5,499 nt of DNA from Chloroflexota bacterium (GTDB taxonomy: Bacteria; Chloroflexota; Anaerolineae; Ardenticatenales; Ardenticatenaceae). The position numbers and the translations under genes are program-made. Where the stretch lies: contig DOUV01000588.1 in NCBI GenBank assembly GCA_003520455.1, positions 3,207 to 8,705 of the forward strand, read 5' to 3'. Shown here piece after piece: positions 1 through 5,270 of this stretch. The notes below the pieces were generated by a model. It did not search any database. It was not told the DNA's origin and saw only the letters and a list, made by a program, of their open reading frames with translations. The stretch's first letter is position 1. Each line of letters opens with the position of its first letter.

Positions 1-80
1 CGCGCTGAAGCGCGCACTCCAAACCAGCGCCGGCGACTTGTACCAATTCGCCGACAGGATCATATGAACCCATCATCCCC
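1..80. repeat. Half copy of a dispersed palindromic repeat, upstream of cbiO
   Basis: Positions 1-23 match one arm of the perfect palindrome at 2121-2162 with one mismatch in 23. Positions 50-80 match the reverse complement of 2063-2093 at 27 of 31 bases (GCCGACAGGAT..., then ATGAAC.CATCATCCCC). The 26 bases between these blocks are diverged, against 27 in the other copy. The window therefore begins near the centre of a second copy of the element around 2141, in the opposite arm orientation. The repeat stops about 15 bases before the cbiO start codon, so it forms most of the visible upstream region of that gene. The other half presumably lies left of the window. Confidence 0.75.
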
Positions 81-95
81 GAGAAGTAGGTTACT

Positions 96-878
96 ATGCC
101 CATAGTCCACGATCACATCGCCCGCCCCCAGCCCGCGACCGGCACGGGCGCGCGCAACGGCGCTCAGGAGGCGCCCGCCCTCGTCATCGAAGATCTCAGC
201 TTCAGCTACCCGGATGGGCTTGTCGCGCTGCACGGCGTCTCGTTGCAGGTCGGCCGGGGCGAGAAGGTGGCCCTGGTCGGACCGAACGGCGCCGGCAAGA
301 GTACCCTCATGCTCCAACTCAACGGCATCCTGAGCGGTCAGGGCCGGATCCGGGTGGCCGGACTTCCGGTGACCAGGCCGAATCTGCCATTGATCCGGGC
401 CAGGGTTGGTCTCGTCTTCCAGAACCCCGATGACCAACTCTTCTCCCCGACCGTCTTCGAGGATGTCGCCTTTGGTCCGCTCCACATGGGGCTCCCTGGG
501 GACGAGGTCCGGGCCCGCGTCGCGTGGGCGCTCGAGCAGGTGGGCATGCGCCCCTACGCGGACCGGCTCTCGCATCACCTGAGCGTTGGGGAGAAGAAGC
601 GGATCGCCATCGCCACCGTCCTCTCGATGGAGCCGGAGATTTTGGTGCTCGACGAGCCCTCTGCGGGCCTCGACCCGCGGGCGCGCCGGGCACTCATCAC
701 ACTGCTGCGCTCCCTTCCGCTTACCATGCTCGTGTCCACGCACGACCTGCTGATGGTGCGCGAGCTGCTCCCCCGGATGGTGCTGATGGATGAGGGCCGG
801 ATCGTCGCGGATGGTCCCACCGAGCGCTTGCTGAACAATGTGATCTTGCTGGAGGCCCACGGCCTCGAGCGTCCCTGA
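96..878 (+). CDS. cbiO: ECF-type cobalt/nickel transporter ATP-binding protein (CbiO/NikO-like)
   Basis: This is a 260-residue ABC ATPase that would hydrolyse ATP on the cytoplasmic face to drive Co2+ or Ni2+ uptake with CbiM/CbiQ-type membrane partners. Seen in the protein: Walker A GPNGAGKST at 62-70, Q-loop Gln109 in the CbiO-typical stretch FQNPDDQLF, signature LSVGE at 162-166, Walker B ILVLDEP at 182-188, D-loop SAGLD at 189-193 and H-loop His216. The FEDVAFGP segment (121-128) and the C-terminal DEGRIVADGPTE also fit this family, and the length is normal. The ATG at 96 follows a modest AGTAGG ribosome site five bases away. It gives about 27 residues before the first strand (LVIEDLSFSYPDG), somewhat long, but no in-frame ATG, GTG or TTG lies between. 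The signature has Val instead of the usual second Gly (LSVGE for LSGGE), which is tolerated in this family. Metal choice cannot be read from the ATPase; partner genes are probably upstream, outside the window. Confidence 0.93.
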   Translation: MPIVHDHIARPQPATGTGARNGAQEAPALVIEDLSFSYPDGLVALHGVSLQVGRGEKVALVGPNGAGKSTLMLQLNGILSGQGRIRVAGLPVTRPNLPLIRARVGLVFQNPDDQLFSPTVFEDVAFGPLHMGLPGDEVRARVAWALEQVGMRPYADRLSHHLSVGEKKRIAIATVLSMEPEILVLDEPSAGLDPRARRALITLLRSLPLTMLVSTHDLLMVRELLPRMVLMDEGRIVADGPTERLLNNVILLEAHGLERP

Positions 879-938
879 ACCGGGCGGCGTGGTGGGCGGC
901 GGCCACCTTCGTGTCGTCTAGAGCGCCGGTCAAGGCGT

Positions 939-955
939 CAGACTTCCGAAGTCTG
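939..955. repeat. Short hairpin inside element A, left
   Basis: Arms CAGACTTC and GAAGTCTG flank one central base. The core GACTTCCGAAGTC is the exact reverse complement of the core of the hairpin at 1022-1038, so the two are inverted copies placed near the two ends of element A. Confidence 0.7.
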
Positions 956-1021
956 GTGGGGACCGTGCTGGCCCAAAATGCGCTCCGACGAGGGTGATAG
1001 AGGCGGGCACCGGCCGCGAAC

Positions 1022-1038
1022 AAGACTTCGGAAGTCTT
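1022..1038. repeat. Short hairpin inside element A, right, followed by TT
   Basis: Arms AAGACTTC and GAAGTCTT flank one central G, with two more T after the stem. It could act as a weak intrinsic terminator for cbiO transcription, but the stem is only about 7 bp with a 3-base loop, is not GC-rich, and the T-run is short (TTTT, partly in the stem). The repeat reading is better supported than the terminator reading. Confidence 0.55.
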
Positions 1039-1068
1039 TTCTCCCCCGCGGGATGACTTGACCGACGC

Positions 1069-1212
1069 TCTAGAGCGCCGGTCAAGTAGTCACCGAGACG
1101 ATTGCAAAGCGCCTTGTGAAGGTGCTTTCAGGTTCGTAGGGGCGCACGGCCGTGCGCCCCTACTACGAACCACGTTCTCACCCGCGCAACGACGACTTGA
1201 CCGATATTCTAG
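1069..1212. mobile_element. MITE-like element B, tandem with A and sharing its end
   Basis: This unit starts with TCTAGAGCGCCGGTCAAG (1069-1086), identical to the left end of element A. It ends with a more diverged inverted copy at 1191-1212; 17 of 22 bases match between the two ends, with CGGTCAAG intact. Its left end overlaps the right end of element A at TCTAGA (1069-1074), so the two elements sit end to end on a shared CTAG. The interior holds a hairpin (1106-1128, arms AAAGCGCC/GGTGCTTT) and the strong palindrome at 1131-1171. There is no coding capacity. Element B ends 56 bases before the next start codon. Confidence 0.55.
1131..1171. repeat. Strong GC-rich palindrome nested in element B
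   Basis: Positions 1136-1163 form a perfect 28-base palindrome, opening GTAGGGGCGCACG. Outer arms GGTTCGTA (1131-1138) and TACGAACC (1164-1171) extend it, offset by a 3-base TAC insertion. GC-rich palindromes of this GTAGGGGCGCACGG kind are, from general knowledge, frequent intergenic repeats in some high-GC bacteria; copy number here cannot be checked. RNA from either strand would form a very stable hairpin, but no T-run follows, so a classical terminator is unlikely. Confidence 0.85.
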
Positions 1213-1255
1213 TGGTTATGGTTTTGTAAGGATGGGGCCGGATACTTGCGCGTGA

Positions 1256-1261
1256 AAGGAG
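1256..1261 (+). promoter_or_regulatory. Ribosome binding site of the molybdopterin gene
   Basis: AAGGAG with seven bases to the ATG at 1269. It is the best ribosome site in the window and fixes this start. Confidence 0.85.
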
Positions 1262-1268
1262 AAGGCCT

Positions 1269-1880
1269 ATGTTTTGGAAACGAGCGAACGAGAAAGAGTC
1301 AGAGGCCGAGTTGCGTCCGGACGGTCGTCTGCGCCTTCCGCCCGGCCAGTCACTCACCGAAAAATGGCCGGTGTTGCACTACGGGGGGATCCCGCGGATC
1401 GACCTGACGACCTGGGAGTTTCGGATGTATGGGTTGGTCGAGAAAGAGGTCACGCTGAACTGGGACGAGTTCATGGCTCTGCCCCAAACCACCATCACCA
1501 GCGACGTCCACTGCGTGACGCGCTGGTCGAAGTACGCGAACACTTGGACAGGCGTGCATATTCGCAACATCCTGGCGCTGGTGAGGCCGCTGCCTGAAGC
1601 GCGCTATGTCATGGAGCACAGCTACGGCGGCTACACCACCAACATCGCGCTCGACGAACTCATGGACGACGGCGTGATCCTGGCTCACAGCCACAACGGT
1701 GCGCCGCTCGCCAGAGACCACGGCTGGCCGGTGCGTCTCGTGGTGGCCAAACTCTACTTCTGGAAGTCGGCCAAGTGGCTGCGTGCGTTCGAATTCATGG
1801 CCCACGACCGGCCTGGTTTTTGGGAGCAGTACGGCTACCACAACCACGGCGATCCCTGGAAAGAGGAACGCTTTGGCTGA
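1269..1880 (+). CDS. Sulfite-oxidase-like molybdopterin-dependent oxidoreductase, cytoplasmic type
   Basis: This 203-residue protein belongs to the oxidoreductase molybdopterin-binding family (sulfite oxidase/MsrP fold, PF00174). Seen: the cofactor-ligand Cys82 in the context SDVHCVTRWSK (78-88), and the core blocks WTGVHIRNIL (93-102), GYTTNIALDELM (121-132), HGWPVRLVVAKLYFWKSAKW (151-170) and RPGFWEQYGYHNHGDPWKEE near the C-terminus. These are hallmarks of the short, stand-alone sulfite-oxidase-like group. There is no twin-arginine or other signal peptide, no haem domain and no C-terminal dimerisation domain, so it should be cytoplasmic and depend on another electron carrier. The natural substrate of this short group is not known to me; sulfite oxidation should not be assumed. 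The start is secure: AAGGAG lies seven bases before the ATG at 1269. It stands alone between two repeat clusters, with no visible partner or cofactor gene. Confidence 0.93.
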   Translation: MFWKRANEKESEAELRPDGRLRLPPGQSLTEKWPVLHYGGIPRIDLTTWEFRMYGLVEKEVTLNWDEFMALPQTTITSDVHCVTRWSKYANTWTGVHIRNILALVRPLPEARYVMEHSYGGYTTNIALDELMDDGVILAHSHNGAPLARDHGWPVRLVVAKLYFWKSAKWLRAFEFMAHDRPGFWEQYGYHNHGDPWKEERFG

Positions 1881-1884
1881 GATG

Positions 1885-1899
1885 ATCCGGCTGCCGGAT
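1885..1899. repeat. Small hairpin just after the molybdopterin gene
   Basis: Perfect 6-bp arms ATCCGG and CCGGAT with a CTG loop begin five bases after the stop codon. No T-run follows, so it is at most a weak 3'-end stabiliser or part of a factor-dependent terminator. Confidence 0.4.
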
Positions 1900-1946
1900 A
1901 CGATCGAGTAGCGGCCCGCCTACCTCTAATCCCGCCCGGCCGATGA

Positions 1947-2052
1947 TCGAGACGCCCCACCAGGATGGTGTGTTCCTCTTTCTCTGAACGTGGCACGTGT
2001 ACGCGCCACGTTCAGAGAAAGCGAGAGGCGCCATCCCGCCGGGGCGTCTCGA
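1947..2052. repeat. Long hairpin with 48-base arms
   Basis: Two arms of exactly 48 bases (1947-1994 and 2005-2052) surround a 10-base loop. The outer 12 bases (TCGAGACGCCCC against GGGGCGTCTCGA) and inner 17 bases (CTTTCTCTGAACGTGGC and its complement) pair perfectly; the middle 19 pair at about 10 positions, giving roughly 39 of 48. Equal arm length without gaps points to an intact inverted unit that has accumulated point changes. A block in the left arm, GGATGGTGTGTTC (1964-1976), recurs directly as GGATGATGTGTTC at 2065-2077. There is no T-run and no gene. Confidence 0.85.
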
Positions 2053-2062
2053 CACGTTCATG

Positions 2063-2201
2063 GGGGATGATGTGTTCATACAATCCTGTTGGCGAAGTCG
2101 TCTCCAGAGAGGGCGAGCAGTTTGTAGTGCGCGCTTCAGCGCGCTGAAGCGCGCACTACAAACCGGTACCCCGCCACTCGCACCAATTTGCCAACAGGAT
2201 T
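2063..2201. repeat. Symmetric palindromic repeat centred on a perfect 42-base palindrome
   Basis: Positions 2121-2162 are a perfect 42-base palindrome, running inward from TTTGTAGTGCGCGC. On both sides, after exactly 27 bases, lies AATCCTGTTGGC (2082-2093) or its complement GCCAACAGGATT (2190-2201), equidistant from the centre at 2141.5. The 27-base spacers have diverged to about 12 of 27 matches. The left arm, extended to 2063, is the inverted counterpart of positions 1-80 (27 of 31 in the outer block, 22 of 23 in the core). This is therefore a real repeat family with at least two copies within 2.2 kb, not a chance palindrome. It encodes nothing recognisable. Confidence 0.85.
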
Positions 2202-2208
2202 CTTCATA

Positions 2209-2248
2209 TTTCTGTAAAAGTGGCGCGTAGGCGGCACTTTTACAGAAA
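2209..2248. repeat. Hairpin with perfect 14-bp stem
   Basis: Arms TTTCTGTAAAAGTG (2209-2222) and CACTTTTACAGAAA (2235-2248) enclose a 12-base loop. The stem resembles the inner stem of the 1947-2052 hairpin read in the same sense (TTTCTCTGAACGTG), so the two look like diverged relatives. The outer flank at 2259-2280 (CCATCTTCATGGGAGGTATC, then GA) is likewise an imperfect inverted match of 1947-1968. No T-run follows the stem. Confidence 0.8.
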
Positions 2249-2339
2249 GTGAAATAGGCCATCTTCATGGGAGGTATCGAGTAGGTACGGGTGGGTCCTC
2301 GGGCCGGCGACTCTCGGCGCCAATTGCAGCTCTCTCCCG

Positions 2340-2368
2340 TTGGCATGAAAGGGGCCTCGTGCTACAAT
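2340..2368 (+). promoter_or_regulatory. Near-consensus sigma-70 promoter of the ABC importer operon
   Basis: The -35 box TTGGCA (2340-2345) and the -10 box TACAAT (2363-2368) each match consensus at five of six positions and are separated by exactly 17 bases. TG at 2360-2361 adds an extended -10 motif. Transcription should start near 2374-2376. It lies just outside the repeat mosaic and about 320 bases before the first well-supported coding position, and it overlaps the GTG at 2359 of the longest open frame, which argues against that start. Confidence 0.72.
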
Positions 2369-2374
2369 TCTGGC

Positions 2375-2694
2375 AGCAATCAGGTCTGGGGAGATGGAAA
2401 ACGCGCGCCCGGTTACCAACGGAATCGAGGAGAAGGCTGGGAGAGTGCCTTCCTTCACGTTGTCTCCAAGGAACTATGTATCTCTCTACCACGCTTGCCG
2501 GCGGCCGTCCCACTGCTCCGCCAGTTTCTTTCCCCGCACCGTTCCTCCAGGTGCAGGGACGACCACAGTGCCGGCGTTCTGTGGAGGGTGACGTCAGAGC
2601 CGCCCGGCTGCGCGGGGAGGCACGAATTGCCTTCGGTGACTCCACCAGGCAGACAGAGGGAGGGTCAGAAGAACACACGAACGTCCTGGTAGAG
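2375..2694 (+). other. Putative 5' leader of the importer operon, about 320 bases
   Basis: This is the stretch from the predicted transcription start to the ATPase coding region. It holds several short hairpins: GCACC/GGTGC (2536-2540 and 2550-2554), CCACAG/CTGTGG (2563-2568 and 2579-2584) and AGGCA/TGCCT (2618-2622 and 2628-2632). A purine-rich AGAGGGAGGG lies near 2656-2664. I could not match it to TPP, purine, cobalamin, SAM, FMN, guanidine, c-di-AMP or T-box consensus elements. The frame is open in phase with the ATPase throughout, so part could encode an N-terminal extension. However, codons such as AGA, CGA, GGA and GTA are commoner here than in the ATPase, and the encoded residues resemble no ABC domain. 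Confidence 0.4.
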
Positions 2695-4203
2695 ATGCGC
2701 GGCATTACGAAGCGCTTTCCCGGTGTGGTCGCCAATCAAGGCATCGACCTGCTCATCCGCCGGGGTGAGATCCACACGGTGTTGGGGGAAAATGGGGCCG
2801 GGAAGTCCACCCTGATGAACATCCTCGCGGGGATGATACCGCCCGACGAGGGATCGATCATCGTTCGAGGCGAGCCGGTCACGCTCGAGTCTCCCCACAA
2901 GGCGTTGAGCCTTGGAATTGGCACCGTCTACCAACATTTCACCCTCGTCCCAACCCTCACGATCATCGAGAATGTCATTCTCGGTCGAGACTCCGGTTTC
3001 TTGCTGGACGTGCGCGGCGCCGAGCGTCGTCTTCAGGGAATGCTGGGGGACTTTGGCATATCGACATCGCCGCGGACGCCGGTAGGCCATCTTTCCGTCG
3101 GCCAGCAGCAGCGGGTGGAGATCATCAAGGTCCTGTTTCGGGGTTCGGAGGTTCTCCTGCTCGACGAGCCCACCTCGGTGTTGACCCCCCTTGAGGTGCA
3201 GGAGCTGTTTCAGATCTTGCTTCGCCTGAAGGCCGAAGGCGTGGCGGTGGTCTTCATCACGCACAAACTGGAGGAGGCCCTGCAGATCAGTGACCGGATC
3301 ACGGTCCTCCGCCAGGGCCAGAACGTTGGTGAGCTGGGGCCAGAGGCGCTTTTCGGGGCGGATCGCGTTCTCGTCAAGCAGTGGATTGTCGATCTCATGT
3401 TCGGCGGGCTTCCTCCCCAGGAGAGCCCGGCGGCGGGCCGGCGTCAGGAGAGGCGGACAATCCTCGCGCTCCACGGCGTCACGGCCCTGGGCGACCAGGG
3501 CAGGCCGGCGGTCCAGGACTTTTCCCTGGCTCTGCGGGCCGGTGAGATCTTTGGGCTCGCGGGTGTGGATGGCAACGGGCAGAAGGAGTTGGGCGAGGTC
3601 ATCGCGGGGCAGCGCCGCGTGATCAAGGGCCAGATCGTTCTCGATGGGATTGAGATCACGAATCGCGGCGCACCGGCCGCGGTCAAAGCGGGCATCGGAT
3701 ACGTGACCGACGATCGGCTCGGCGAGGGCTCCATCTCGATGGGGAGTGTGGCCGAGAATCTGGTGCTGAAGGCGATTGACCGCCCGCCCTTCTCGAAGTG
3801 GGGCCTGCTGAACAGGAAGGCCATCGAGGCCAATGCCCTCCGCCTGATCCGGCAGTTTGAGGTCAAAACGCCAGGTCCCTCCACCCGCCTTTCTGTACTC
3901 TCGGGCGGCAACGTTCAAAAGCTGATTCTGGCTCGCGAACTGGCCTTGAACCCGAGGGTCCTCGTGGCCAACAAGCCGACCAGCGGGCTCGATCTGAAAA
4001 CGGCCCGCTTCGTCCTGCGGACGCTCAAGGAGCGGGCGAATCAGGGCAGCGCCATTCTTCTGATTTCGTCAGAACTCGACGAGCTTTTAGAATTGAGCGA
4101 TCGGATTGGGGTGATCTATAACGGGTGCTTGCTGGCGACGTTCGGGCGGGGTGAGGTTGACCTGGAGAGCATTGGCCGGCTGATGCTCGGCGCGCCGCGA
4201 TGA
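2695..4203 (+). CDS. ABC importer ATPase with two nucleotide-binding domains (BMP/NupO-like, sugar or nucleoside)
   Basis: From ATG 2695 the protein has 502 residues, close to the roughly 510 usual for the YufO/NupO and RbsA-like double ATPases. Domain 1 is intact: Walker A GENGAGKST (31-39), Q-loop Gln80 in YQHF, signature LSVGQ (133-137), Walker B VLLLDEP (153-159), H-loop His190. Domain 2 is degenerate, as usual in this group: the Walker A equivalent GVDGNGQKE (290-298) lacks GKS/T, the signature LSGGN (402-406) is kept, and Walker B reads VLVANKP (422-428), with Lys at the catalytic Glu site. It would energise uptake of a nucleoside or simple sugar from the cytoplasmic side, with the two permeases that follow. 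The start is uncertain: homologues begin a few residues before this Met, so CTG 2686 fits by homology, while in-frame ATG 2476, GTG 2551, GTG 2581 and GTG 2359 (614 residues) would add sequence unlike the family. The stop overlaps the next start (ATGA). Confidence 0.94.
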   Translation: MRGITKRFPGVVANQGIDLLIRRGEIHTVLGENGAGKSTLMNILAGMIPPDEGSIIVRGEPVTLESPHKALSLGIGTVYQHFTLVPTLTIIENVILGRDSGFLLDVRGAERRLQGMLGDFGISTSPRTPVGHLSVGQQQRVEIIKVLFRGSEVLLLDEPTSVLTPLEVQELFQILLRLKAEGVAVVFITHKLEEALQISDRITVLRQGQNVGELGPEALFGADRVLVKQWIVDLMFGGLPPQESPAAGRRQERRTILALHGVTALGDQGRPAVQDFSLALRAGEIFGLAGVDGNGQKELGEVIAGQRRVIKGQIVLDGIEITNRGAPAAVKAGIGYVTDDRLGEGSISMGSVAENLVLKAIDRPPFSKWGLLNRKAIEANALRLIRQFEVKTPGPSTRLSVLSGGNVQKLILARELALNPRVLVANKPTSGLDLKTARFVLRTLKERANQGSAILLISSELDELLELSDRIGVIYNGCLLATFGRGEVDLESIGRLMLGAPR

Positions 4204-5270
4204 ACCGGCGAACATTTTTGCTGTCGCTGGCACCTCTGCTCGCCTCAGGCTTTGCCATTGTGGCAGCCTTCCTGATTGGCGCTGTTTTCCTGCAGCTCCT
4301 TGGGAAGGACTCGCTCCGGGCCTATCAGATGCTCGTGAGCCGCGGGCTGGGCAGCCGGTTCGGTGTCACCGAGACACTCATCAAGATGGCGCCGCTCCTC
4401 CTGGTGAGTGCAGGCCTGCTGATCGCGCTCAAAGCTGGCGTCTGGAATATCGGCATCGACGGGCAGTTCCTGGTCGGGGCCACTATGGCCGGCATCGTGG
4501 CGGCGAGGCTGGCGGGGACGATGGCGCTGGCTCCAATGCTGTTGGTCTCCGCGTTGGTCGGGTTCCTGGGGGGTGCGGCCTGGGGTCTCATCCCGGCGCT
4601 TCTCAAAGTGCGCTACGGGTTGAACGAGATTATCACGACCATTATGATGAACTACGTCGCTATCTACCTGACGAGTTGGCTCGTGAAGGGACCGTTCAAG
4701 GACCCGACGGTGGTCCCGCCGCAGACACCTGTCATCCCGAAGGCCTTCCGGCTGCCTCCAATTCCCTTGACCCGAATCCACATCGGGCTCCTGGCGGGCC
4801 TGCTCGCCGTGCTGCTGGTTGCCTTCTTGTTCCGCAACACCGTGCTGGGCTTTCAGCTGTGGGTGCTCGGCCAGAACCGGCGGGCCGCCATCCATGCCGG
4901 CCTGCCGGTGGACCGTCTCACCGTCCTGGCCCTGCTGCTGAGCGCCGGCTTCGCGGGGTTGGCGGGAGCGAACGACGTTCTGGGCGTCAAGGGACTCTTC
5001 CAGGGAGAGTGGAACCCGGCCTACGGCCTGACGGGCTTCGCCCTGGTCTTCCTGGCGCGGCTCAACGGTCTGTGGGTCATCCCCTTTGCGTACTTCTTCT
5101 CCTTCCTGCTCTTCGGGGGGGAGATGATGGCGCGTTCGGCGAATATCCCGGCCTATTTTGTGGACATGCTCGAGGGGCTGATGTTGCTCTTCTTTGCCGT
5201 CGCCGTCTCCCTGGAGCGAGCCTCCGCCCGGCGCGAGCGACGGCGCCTGGCGGGGGCGGAAGGGGCCTGA
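4200..5270 (+). CDS. ABC importer permease 1 (BMP/NupP-like, BPD_transp_2 family)
   Basis: This 356-residue integral membrane protein has about nine to ten hydrophobic segments, roughly at 6-34, 61-80, 91-106, 108-134, 143-162, 193-212, 240-258, 277-312 (two close segments) and 325-348. Family marks are WNIGIDGQFL (82-91) and EIITTIMMNYVA (143-154), which match the NIGxEGQ and EVITTIMLNY blocks of nucleoside/sugar permeases of the YufP/NupP type. A proline-rich outer loop spans about 163-192, and the C-terminus is a short arginine-rich cytoplasmic tail. It would pair with the next permease to form the channel. Its ATG overlaps the ATPase stop and has no good ribosome site of its own, so translation is probably coupled. 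Nucleoside versus other substrates cannot be decided from the permease alone. Confidence 0.95.
   Translation: MNRRTFLLSLAPLLASGFAIVAAFLIGAVFLQLLGKDSLRAYQMLVSRGLGSRFGVTETLIKMAPLLLVSAGLLIALKAGVWNIGIDGQFLVGATMAGIVAARLAGTMALAPMLLVSALVGFLGGAAWGLIPALLKVRYGLNEIITTIMMNYVAIYLTSWLVKGPFKDPTVVPPQTPVIPKAFRLPPIPLTRIHIGLLAGLLAVLLVAFLFRNTVLGFQLWVLGQNRRAAIHAGLPVDRLTVLALLLSAGFAGLAGANDVLGVKGLFQGEWNPAYGLTGFALVFLARLNGLWVIPFAYFFSFLLFGGEMMARSANIPAYFVDMLEGLMLLFFAVAVSLERASARRERRRLAGAEGA
5258..5265 (+). promoter_or_regulatory. Ribosome binding site of permease 2
   Basis: GGAAGGGG within the end of permease 1, five bases before the ATG at 5271. It supports that start and independent initiation on the second permease. 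Confidence 0.65.

Larger units (their letters stand above)
917..1074. mobile_element. MITE-like element A with 22-base terminal inverted repeats
   Basis: This is a non-coding unit of about 158 bases. The left end, TCTAGAGCGCCGGTCAAG (917-934), is matched in inverted orientation at 1057-1074 with one mismatch in 18. Similarity continues inward to about 22 bases (918-939 against 1052-1073). Just inside lie two further hairpins that are inverted copies of each other: 939-955 (arms CAGACTTC/GAAGTCTG) and 1022-1038 (arms AAGACTTC/GAAGTCTT). There is no transposase and no plausible gene. Terminal inverted repeats bounded by CTAG suggest a miniature element mobilised in trans by a transposase that inserts at CTAG or TA; that mechanism is inferred. 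Confidence 0.6.

Noticed and set aside
38..68. Possible cbiO promoter TTGTAC with CATATG or TATGAA
   Set aside because: Both -10 candidates match poorly or at a 19-base spacing, and the sequence is part of a repeat.
60..860. 266-codon open frame on the - strand
   Set aside because: It is antisense to cbiO, which has all ABC motifs in the + frame.
918..1212. CRISPR array from the repeated CGGTCAAG blocks
   Set aside because: The repeats alternate in orientation and are unevenly spaced, unlike direct CRISPR repeats, and no cas gene is present.
1197..1222. Possible promoter for the molybdopterin gene: TTGACC in the element B end with TATGGT downstream
   Set aside because: The spacing is only 14 bases and the -10 match is 4 of 6; too weak to list, although a terminal repeat donating a -35 box remains possible.
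1058..1255. 65-codon + frame inside the miniature elements
   Set aside because: It is built from terminal repeats and the palindrome, with no ribosome site or recognisable protein features.
1978..2021. 17-bp inner hairpin as an intrinsic terminator for the molybdopterin gene
   Set aside because: No T-run follows on either strand, and the hairpin is only the core of a 48-base inverted repeat.
1795..2346. 183-codon - strand frame and small + frames (1965-2147, 1997-2230) across the repeat mosaic
   Set aside because: They read through palindromic repeats, show repeated arm-derived peptides and have no domain or ribosome site.
2375..2694. T-box or known riboswitch in the importer leader
   Set aside because: I looked for the T-box GGGTGG.ACCGCG block, the TPP CTGAGA and CCAGCG..GGGA blocks, and cobalamin, purine, guanidine and c-di-AMP signatures; none matched convincingly by eye.
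2665..3918. 417-codon open frame on the - strand
   Set aside because: It lies antisense to a clearly conserved double ABC ATPase and encodes no recognisable domain; high GC content removes stops in this phase.
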